Positions 56,813 through 64,000 of a DNA stretch of 64,000 nt are shown one piece after another (within the stretch, counting starts at the first letter, position 1; each line of letters begins with the position of its first letter). The stretch is from Pollenia angustigena (taxonomy: Eukaryota > Arthropoda > Insecta > Diptera > Polleniidae), in NCBI GenBank assembly GCA_930367215.1, contig OV884056.1, positions 250,073,127 to 250,137,126 of the forward strand, read 5' to 3'. A program made the translations under genes and the position numbers. The notes beneath the pieces are model-generated. The model did no database searches. It saw only the letters and a program-made list of their open reading frames with translations, and was not told the origin of the DNA.

Positions 56813-57876
56813 CAGCGAGGCCAACTTAGTGCTTTTGGCACTATTTATGGTGCTTTTTGATGCCTCAAAACGCCAAAATTTTATCCATAGTGCCAAACTA
56901 AGAAAAAGCACTAACTTGGTGCTTTTTCAATTTTTCGTTAGTGCCTTTTTAGTGCTTTTTACAATTTTTATTTTTTTCTATAATTTTTTAAAACTTTGGT
57001 TATAAAGAGGATGACTAAGATGAGATTTGCTATTTTGGGTACAATTTTAAGAATGCCTGCAAAGATTTTAAAATTTCAAATGATAAAAAAGTGATAAAAG
57101 ATAGTTTATTTACGAGGTTAGAGCGAGGCTTCTACCAATTTGAAAATTTTACAAAACGTCACACTTTTTAGCGTTGACAACATATTAAGCAATCGTCATA
57201 AAAATTAAGTATTTGTTTTCAGTAAACATTTGTTTAAAGATGTAGACACTGTTTCAAAAATAGGAAAAGGACGCAAAGGCTTTAAAAACTAAAAAAGAGC
57301 CGAAACTTGATATAAGCAAAGTGTTTAATAAATTAACAACAGCTGACAGAAAATGCTTTTATAACGAGCGTTGTGTAACCTGCGATTTTTCATGCGCTTT
57401 AGTTTTCAAATACACGACACTCGTCTTCGATTAACCGCGTGTTGTACACTTCTACCTCTAGTGCTATTGCAAAAATGTTTGACTAGGTATCAGAATGCAA
57501 ACATACATGTTTTTCTATTTTGCACCTTATGTGTGTTCTTCATTCAGAAGCGTTCATAGGTGATTTGGATGATATTTTTATTGAAGATAATAATAATAAT
57601 ACATTTAAAAATGTTTATATACGAATGTAAATATATTTTTTTTTATTAAATTTTAAATGAAAATCCCCGATCAAAGCTGTCGCCTTTTTTTAAAGTTTGG
57701 AGGAAGGTATTATTTTGCACAGCCGAATGCAGCTTCTTTTGTGTTTAATTAAATTGTAAAAATGGCTTAGTGCTTTTTAAGGCTTTTTTTTTGTTCAAAA
57801 TAATGCTTTTTAGTGCTTTTTTGTGTTTTTTTTAAATTTTAAAGTGCTTTTTGCTCTCAAAAAGTTGTCATCACTG
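56813..57876. mobile_element. hAT-like element with TAGTGCTTTTT subterminal repeats
   Basis: CAGCGAGGCCAACTTAGTGC and its approximate inverse AGTTGTCATCACTG are the ends. CATGAAAT (56805-56812) and CGTGAAAT (57877-57884) are a target duplication with one mismatch. AGTGCTTTTT words crowd both ends. The inside has short frames (57371-57559) I cannot assign. Confidence 0.75.
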
Positions 57877-57910
57877 CGTGAAATATGAAATGATCACTTC
57901 AAAGACTTAA

Positions 57911-58536
57911 TGATGAAACAGAACTGAGTCTTCAACTTCTGGCAAAAATTTTAAAGCCCATAATTAAAACGTCGGCAGTAACTTCAAATTCTCTCTCATT
58001 TCTTTCGTTTTCTTTTGTTCTAATTTTTCTTTGTTTACAAAATGTATGAAATTGAATGAAAGTATGGCAGCATTGTTAAGAGAATAAGTGTCTATATGTG
58101 AGAGCATTAGAAAAAACGTCCTCAAAATAAAATTGATTTTATGATGAAACAGAACTGGGGCTGAACGTTTTTTTACATGCAGTTTGACATAAAATTATGC
58201 CAGAGAATGCGGTCGAGAAATAAAATCAATTTTATTTTGAGGACGTTTTTTCTAATGCTCTCACATAAATACAATTATTCTCTTAACAATGCTACCATAC
58301 TTTCATTCAATTTCATACATTTTGTAAACAGAGAAAAATAAGAACAAAAGAAAATGAAAGAAATGAGAGAGAATTTGAAGTTACTGCCGACGTTTTAATT
58401 ATGGGCTTACAAATTTTTGCTTGAAGTTGAAGACTCAGTTCTGTTTCATCATTTTATTTCTCGACCGCATTCTCTGGCATAATTTTATGTCAAACTGTAT
58501 GAAAAACATCGTTCAGCCCCAGTTCTGTTTCATCAT
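57911..58536. mobile_element. MITE inserted into an inverted copy of itself
   Basis: Inner copy 58142-58452 begins TGATGAAACAGAACTG and ends CAGTTCTGTTTCATCA. The flanks 57911-58141 and 58453-58536 are the two parts of a second copy in the other orientation, with the same ends. TTA flanks the outer copy and TTT the inner one if the terminal A is counted in the element, fitting three-base target duplications. Confidence 0.85.
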
Positions 58537-58825
58537 TTAAGAGGCAAACTTTAAATTTATGCTACTAAGAGAGAGAAAGATAGAGAGAGAGAGAGAGTCA
58601 TAATATTGATAAAATCAATAGACTTAAGCAACAAACCTTCAATTAAAAAAAAAATTAAATAAAGAAAATTCCAAAAATTTTGTAAAATAGTTTAAATTAA
58701 CTTAAATTTACAGTGGGACTAAGCAAAAATATTTCAATAATAAAAGAAAAATTTCCAATTAAAAAAAGAACAAAACTATCTTAACCTAATAATTAATATA
58801 CTATATATCTATATATATAATAAGA

Positions 58826-59190
58826 ACACTTAAAAAAAATTTTTTTAAGAAACGCTTTTCTTAAAAAAGAACATTTAAAAAAAAATATTCGTGTATTGTC
58901 ATCGGGAATATGCATGCCTGCAAAGTTTCATCCATTTGCATTGAGCAAAAGACGGTCAAAAAAGCATTTTACCAAAAAAAAATTTTGTTTGCCCCCACCC
59001 CTGCCCCCTAGATTTTATCCCGGCTGCGCCTATGTATTCGTATATTGTCATCGGGAATATGTATGCCTGCAAAGTTTCAGCCATTTGCATTGAGTATAAG
59101 GCGGTTAAATTAACGTTACAAGATTTGATTTTCCGAAGTGAAGCTAAAGAAAAGGTTTTAAAAATAAGTTGCATTGTGTTATTAATTGAT
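58826..59190 (+). repeat. Family J repeat, second copy with internal duplication
   Basis: CATCGGGAATATGCATGCCT, then CAAAGTTTCATCCATTTGCA, occur at about 58898 and again at 59049, before and after a C-rich stretch at 58992-59009. The right part matches 51000-51160 almost exactly (GGTTAAATTAACGTTACAAG). Confidence 0.65.
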
Positions 59191-59227
59191 GTTCTCTGAA
59201 ATGCGTGAACCGATTTTGTTTCTGTAA

Positions 59228-59955
59228 AGTTCACGTGGAAGGTGACGTCAATACCAAGTTTTTTATAGCCATTTTAGTGAACACTGCATTCATTCCTAAA
59301 CCTGTATTTATATTCCCACATACAAATATCAACAAAATGCCCTCCATTTTGAACTCCTCCGAAACGGCTTGACTGATTTTTATGAAATTGTGTCTGTGTA
59401 TTTGTTAGGTATGGGAATAGGTCGTAGAGTATATTTTATATCGCTAGAGAGCGCAAAATATTTCAATAGGGGTAAAAGCTCACACTCCCCACTCCCCAAT
59501 CTTCTAAACTAATCAATCGGTTTTTTTTTTTAAATTTGGCATGCAGACAATGTAACATCTGAAAGAGATTAAGGAACTAATCGTAACTAATCAATCGATT
59601 TTTTTGAAATTTCGCAGGCAAATAGTGTTCCAGTTGGAAAGAACTACAGCCTATAGTCTTTATTGTTTAGGGCGTGAAATAGAGCAAGAGGGGAAAAAGC
59701 TCTCCCTCCCTCTATCTTCTTAACTAATCAACCGGTTTTCTTTAAATTTGGCATGCATACACTGTAACATCCGCCTCCCTATATCTTCTTAACTAATCAA
59801 TTAATTTTCTTGAAATTGGGAAGCAAATAGTGTAACATCTGGAAAGAACTATAGCCTATAATTTTTTCTTAAAATTTGGCTAGCAGACACTTTTACATTT
59901 GAAAGAAATAAGTTATGTGGCAAAACAACGTTTGCCGGGCCAGCTAGTATATATA
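59228..59955 (-). mobile_element. Retroelement fragment with CTAGCTGGCCCGGCAAA end
   Basis: On the minus strand it starts TACTAGCTGGCCCGGCAAAC, as at 18525. The modules TAATCAACCGGTTTT and ACATCTGAAAGA repeat several times. It shares CCTCCATTTTGAACTCCTCC and CCGAAACGGCTTGACTG with the other copy. Confidence 0.55.
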
Positions 59956-60219
59956 TATACATATATTTAAACATGCTAGAAAGTTTTTTATTAGATAAGA
60001 GCAATGGAATATGTAGGAATACATATTGCTTTTAATAATTAACTGCCCGTTTTTGAAAATTAAATAATAATTTTCGTTAGGGAGTTCATATTAGAACAAC
60101 AATAAAAAAAAAACTCAAATTTCTTTTGGTTTCAATATAAATTTTTAAACTAAAATTTATATTTCATTTTAATAAAAATTAGTATTATGGTTATTTTATG
60201 GAACTCTTTATGATTTTTA

Positions 60220-61330
60220 ATCAAAATTTACAAATTTTTAATCGGTCTTAAGCAGGGACCGAAAATAACAGTTATATTGGAATTTTAAAACAAAAAAAGC
60301 ATATAGAAATAAATGTCGAAAACCTGATTCAAGTATACCATATTGTTCCTCATCCACTTGTCAATGATAAAATATATTGATTTTTATAATTTTGATTTTT
60401 ATAATTTTGATTTTTATATTTTCGATCAAACTTAACAGTTATTTTTTTATTTTTATTTTTTTTTTTTAACAAAAATAACAGTTATTTTTTGATTTTTATT
60501 TTTTCGATCAAAAATAACATTTATTTTTTGATTTTTATTTTTTTTAAGAAAAATAAAAGTTATTCTCTAAATAAATGTACGTGATTTAATAATTTAGTTG
60601 ACTTTTAATTTTTATTTTATTGTGTAATTATCATAGGAATTCCTTATGCACATTAAAATAATTATTTAAGTCATCTAAATTATTAAAACACGTACATTTA
60701 TTTAGAGAATAACTTTTATTTTTGTTCAAAAAAAAAAAAAAAATCAAAAAATAACTGTTATTTTTGTTCAAAACAATAAAAATCAAAAAATAACTGTTTT
60801 CATCTGACTTTTATGAAAAAAGGCATAACTGTTACGGTCCCTGGTCTTAAGTTCTTTAAATTTAAATTTAATTTTCATTAAATTATTTTTATGAAGAAAG
60901 GAATTTTTACAACATAAAATTAATTAAAATTTATTAATAATTTTTCATTCTTAACTAACCAGGGGATTGAACTTGCCTCCATGAACAGGTTGATTTGATA
61001 TGTCTGATAGTAACCCGACTATCTCTTCAGAAGTCTTTGCGTTTAACACTCACCACCATTGACGACGGCTGGCAGTCAACAGTCAAACATCAATCAATTT
61101 AAGCCAAATGGTATTTTTAATTGGCATATTGAAATTTGCTATGAATAATTATCTATTTAAATCGATTTACATTTTCTAACTTCTGTTTTTGTACTTTTTG
61201 TCAAGAATTCTTTCTGCTGGAAGTCCAAAGTAAATTTTTTAATTCATTAAATGTTGTAAAATTGCTTTTTTATAAAAATAATTTAATGAAAATTATCTTT
61301 AATGAACTTAAGCCTGATTAAAAATATGAA
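60220..61330. repeat. Family I repeat, second copy, with a hAT MITE inside
   Basis: CTTAAGTTCTTTAAATTTAA after 60844 and AATGAACTTAAGCCTGATTA at 61300 are the flanking inverted motifs. The core 60955-61110 is the inverse of the SINE-like core at 50530-50830 and has a single B-box unit. Confidence 0.6.
60253..60843. mobile_element. hAT MITE with exact 8-bp duplication GTCTTAAG
   Basis: CAGGGACCGAAAATAACAG and CTGTTACGGTCCCTG are the ends. GTCTTAAG is at 60245-60252 and 60844-60851. Inside, TTATTCTCTAAATAAATGTA and its inverse form long arms around 60640, and AACAGTTATTTTT words are repeated near both ends. Confidence 0.9.
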
Positions 61331-61489
61331 TATCTTATTTTATTTTGAAAAACAGGCAGTAAAATAATAAATTTATTTTCAAACTGAAAATTCTTTCTGT
61401 CGGTGAAATAAAAAATCAAATAGAAGTAGTAGAAAACATAAATAAAAGCACGCCTATTAATATCGCAAAACATTAACTTAATAAAAAAC

Positions 61490-62556
61490 AAGTTAGAGTG
61501 CTATATTCGGCTGTGCCGAATCTTTGATACCCTCCACCGACAGTTCGAATGTGTAAGGAGTAATAGCTGTATGATGTTATTATTATCTTAAACTGTGACG
61601 ATTTGTTATTAATTATTGTTTTAGGCGACTAAACTGTTTTCCGGTAGTAGGGTTTATATGGGGCCTAGGGTAAATTATGGACTGATCTTCACGAAATTTC
61701 ACAGTATCATTTCTAGTCCTATAAAACTTTGACGAGCAAAATTTTGTTACGCTAGCATTATTTTTTACGGTTTTAGGCGTACTAAACTCTTTTCCGGTAG
61801 TAGGGTTTATATGGGGCCGAAGGTAAATTAGGGACCGATCATCACGAAATTTAACAGCGTCATTTCTAGTCCTTCTGTTCTGTTATGATAGCATTATTAA
61901 TTATGGTTTTAGGTGTACTAAAGTGTTTTCCGGGAGTAGGGTTTCTATGGGGCCTAGGGTAAATTATGGACTGATCTTCACGAAATTTCACAGTATCATT
62001 TATAGTCCTATAAAACTTTGACGAGCCAAATTTTGTTACGCTAGCGTTTTTTTTTACGGTTTAAGGCGTACTAAACTGTTTTCCGGGAGTAGTGTTTATA
62101 TGGGGCTTAGGGTAAATTATGGAGGGATCTTCACGAAATTTAACAGCGTGATTTCCAGTCAAATAAAACAAATTTTTGCAAAATCTTATCTCATTCCGTG
62201 CCTTGTTCCAGCATTTATGTTATTTTTTGTAACAAAATTATCAATTTTTTTAGGTGGTGGTTCCACATTTTGATTCATAGCTCTGGTCCTACTAAACCGA
62301 TTTTGCTGGATTTCAATACCAAACTGCTTAGGATAACTACAAGCAATTTGGCACCAAGTTTTTCGAAAGTGAGCGTGTTTTCAACAGACGGACAGACGGA
62401 CAGACAGACGGACATGGCTAAATCGACTTAGAATTACTCAAGGACCCAGAATATATATACTTTATGGGGTCTGAGATGAATAATAAAAAAGTTTCACACG
62501 GAATGACAAACTTAATATACCCTCTTCACAACTAATTGTGGTGGAGGGTATAAAAA
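61490..62556 (-). repeat. Family A hairpin-ended repeat, copy 3
   Basis: Inverse of 4546-5492. AAGTTAGAGTGCTATATTCG and the hairpin TTCGGCTGTGCCGAA at the left, and CACAACTAATTGTGGTGGAG with GGTATA at the right. Four internal units of about 180 bp. Confidence 0.75.
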
Positions 62557-63275
62557 AAACATTTTACTCGTATGAAACAAAATTGAGAACAAACAAAATC
62601 GAAGAATTAAAAATCAATTGAAAGTCATTTAAAAAATTTTAATCTATAGAGGCATAGACGGCAAAAATTAGTTCGAAAATCAAATGAATTTTTTTACAAA
62701 TGGCATAATGACCTTTTCCCGAACCTTTGTCTTCGGAAAAGTTTAAGGGGCTTAATTGAAAAATGTTTTCCGATAAATAAAAGAGAAAGTGGTTAAGAAT
62801 GTAAGAGGCTTAATTTCCTAACGGGTATATAAAAGCCTCTTAAAGCTTTATGGGCGGTGACTAATCCGATTTTTAGTCTAGTCTGACTTACATTTGGTTT
62901 GACCTGGCTAGAAAAAGCTATGCTCCAGACAAAGGTACACTATACCTGGCATGATTTATTAATTTTTAAGAGACCAATAGTTTAAAAATTTTAAAAATTT
63001 AACATGTTGGTGTACGTACTACAAGCAACAATACTCGAAAAATTATTTGTATCATAAAAGTTCATTAAACCTTTAAGGGACTTGATTCAATTATAACATT
63101 AAAAAAACTGATAGAATTTTTCACAAAATTTTGTCACTCACTGTATTTAGATTTAACAAAAATAATAAAACAGTTGTTCACGTTTAATCTGATTAAAGTG
63201 ATTGAAAATTTTTTTCTGTATGTATCGCAATATCATGCATTTAATTAAATTTAAGTCGCAATTTATTATAAATAT
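62557..63275. other. No gene recognised
   Basis: AT-rich intronic sequence next to exon 1. No repeat family seen. Confidence 0.4.
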
Positions 63276-63329
63276 TTAATAAATACTAAATATTAAATTA
63301 AGCAAAACATATGAACTAAAAGTGCTTAC

Positions 63330-63341
63330 CAGTTTGTACAT
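63330..63341 (-). CDS. Proposed exon 1 of the cuticle gene (MYKL)
   Basis: ATG at 63341 is the first ATG on the minus strand after the predicted transcription start. It codes Met-Tyr-Lys-Leu, then GTAAGC, a strong donor, in phase 0. Insect cuticle genes very often have a first exon that codes only about four residues before a phase-0 intron. Joined to exon 2 it gives MYKLFIVPCLVIALQIVKA, a complete signal peptide with a basic start, a hydrophobic core and a likely cut before QNQQ. The joined CDS is 12 + 268 + 488 = 768 nt, 255 codons plus stop. Alternatives are a different cuticle gene whose next exon I missed, or a chance ATG-GT. Confidence 0.65.
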
Positions 63342-63746
63342 TATTTTTTTTTTTTTTTTGCTTAAATTATAAAATAAATTTGGTGATGTCGATGTTTTTT
63401 TTTTAAGTCTAAAACAGTCTTTAACAGTTTTTCGTCGCTTTAGTTTGTTTTGCACTATAAAAACCAAAAGATGTCTTTTTTTGCTCCTTTAGCTTAAACG
63501 TTGTTAAACCAATCTTTAGTTTTCCAGAAGAGTTACGCTTTTTTAACTTCTTCGTAAATGTTTTTTTTTTTTTCTTCACAAAACTTGTGTGCACTATCAA
63601 ATTGCAATATTGAACAACAAAGAAAACAAATGAAATTTCCGTTTTTGTCAAATCAATTGAAACAAAACAAAAAAAAACAAAAAAATAAACAACAAGAACT
63701 TTAAATAGAATTTGCACTTGCACAAGACTCTGTGAAACAACGGACT
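63342..63746 (-). other. 5' untranslated region of the proposed cuticle gene
   Basis: About 405 nt, A/T-rich with long A and T runs and no ATG. The open frame at 63421-63723 uses no ATG and is not considered a protein. Confidence 0.5.
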
Positions 63747-63779
63747 CAAAAGAAAAGCAAAGAGTTGTATGCTTTTATA
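63743..63779 (-). promoter_or_regulatory. Core promoter: TATA box and initiator-like site
   Basis: On the minus strand GTATAAAAGC (TATA at 63779-63772) lies about 33 nt before TTGAGTC, where the A at 63746 would be +1. TCAGTC is the insect initiator consensus; one base differs. Spacing and position before the first ATG support it. Confidence 0.5.
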
Positions 63780-64000
63780 CCACCACCACCAACAACAACT
63801 ACAAAAATATAACAACAAAAACAACTTGAAATTTTTTACATACTACAAGTATGCAGTTATAACAAGCAAGTACTCAGAAGAAAAAACTATCTAGATACAT
63901 TTCATGCTCGTACCACTCGTAAATTCATTGGATTGTGTAGCACCTCGCACAGTGCTGGTACTCCAACTCGGCTTTAGACCAATCCAACCAACAACAAACA
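63780..64000. other. Upstream region of the proposed promoter
   Basis: CAC/GTT trinucleotide runs next to the TATA box, then mixed sequence. No repeat family seen. Likely promoter-proximal control DNA, by position only. Confidence 0.35.

Larger units (their letters stand above)
41365..63329 (-). other. Proposed intron 1 of the cuticle gene (about 22 kb)
   Basis: Donor GTAAGC at 63329-63324 and acceptor CCCCTTTCAG at 41374-41365, both in phase 0. Nearly all recognisable content is mobile or repetitive DNA. The pairing of donor and acceptor is inferred from strand, phase and protein logic, not from transcripts. Confidence 0.6.

Noticed and set aside
63339..63341. Considered that MYKL is a chance ATG next to a GT
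   Set aside because: Not fully excluded, but first ATG, consensus donor, phase, strand, promoter spacing and the resulting signal peptide all agree, so it was kept as a proposal.
63421..63723. Minus-strand 100-residue open frame at the right edge
   Set aside because: It has no ATG start, is made of A/T runs, and lies in the predicted 5' untranslated region.

Overview
This window reads as a transposon-rich stretch of a higher-fly (Diptera, probably calyptrate) nuclear genome. The DNA is very AT-rich. It carries a typical insect cuticle-protein gene with GT-AG introns and is packed with nested insect-type mobile elements: hAT, mariner, PIF/Harbinger-like foldbacks, a jockey-type LINE, tRNA-headed SINEs and many MITEs. 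Bacterial-style gene packing is absent. Species assignment is inference only.

One host gene can be supported. On the minus strand, a chitin-binding (RR) cuticular protein has exons 2 and 3 at 41364-41097 and 41029-40542, joined by a 67-bp intron. Exon 2 starts in phase 0 in the middle of a signal peptide, so a short first exon must lie upstream. The best candidate is at 63341-63330: the first ATG after a TATA box and initiator-like site, coding only MYKL, then a GTAAGC donor in phase 0. Joining them gives a 255-residue secreted protein and an intron of about 22 kb (63329-41365) that holds most of the mobile elements of the right half of the window.

Left of the gene (1-40,350) I see no intact host gene, only elements and their relics. 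1-16.7 kb holds scattered MITEs, a broken hAT (1176-2437), a hAT MITE (6166-6930) and a possible ribosomal-protein L35 relic. 16.7-26.5 kb holds hairpin-ended repeats, a mariner relic and an unassigned 3-kb DNA transposon (21717-24770) with three MITEs inside it. 26.76-36.68 kb is a decayed jockey-type LINE split by a 6.3-kb hAT, which is split by a 1-kb TA-inserting element, which is split by a second hAT. 36.7-40.2 kb holds a mariner in a repeat whose empty site is present elsewhere in the window, and a hAT with target duplication GTTTAAAC.

Inside the large intron are: degenerate TTTTGTGTAAAAT repeats (41.5-42.3 kb); an element with a nested palindromic foldback (42.8-44.8 kb); a 4-kb hAT with interrupted transposase (44.9-49.0 kb); a SINE-like repeat whose B-box unit is tandemly repeated six times (50.65-50.81 kb); a MITE inserted into an inverted copy of itself (57.9-58.5 kb); and several hAT MITEs with exact 8-bp target duplications. 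The genes of the window do not form a pathway. The story is one cuticle gene and the layers of mobile DNA in and beside it. I found no candidate for a new cellular system; the most notable structures are the nested and self-nested elements and the split cuticle gene.
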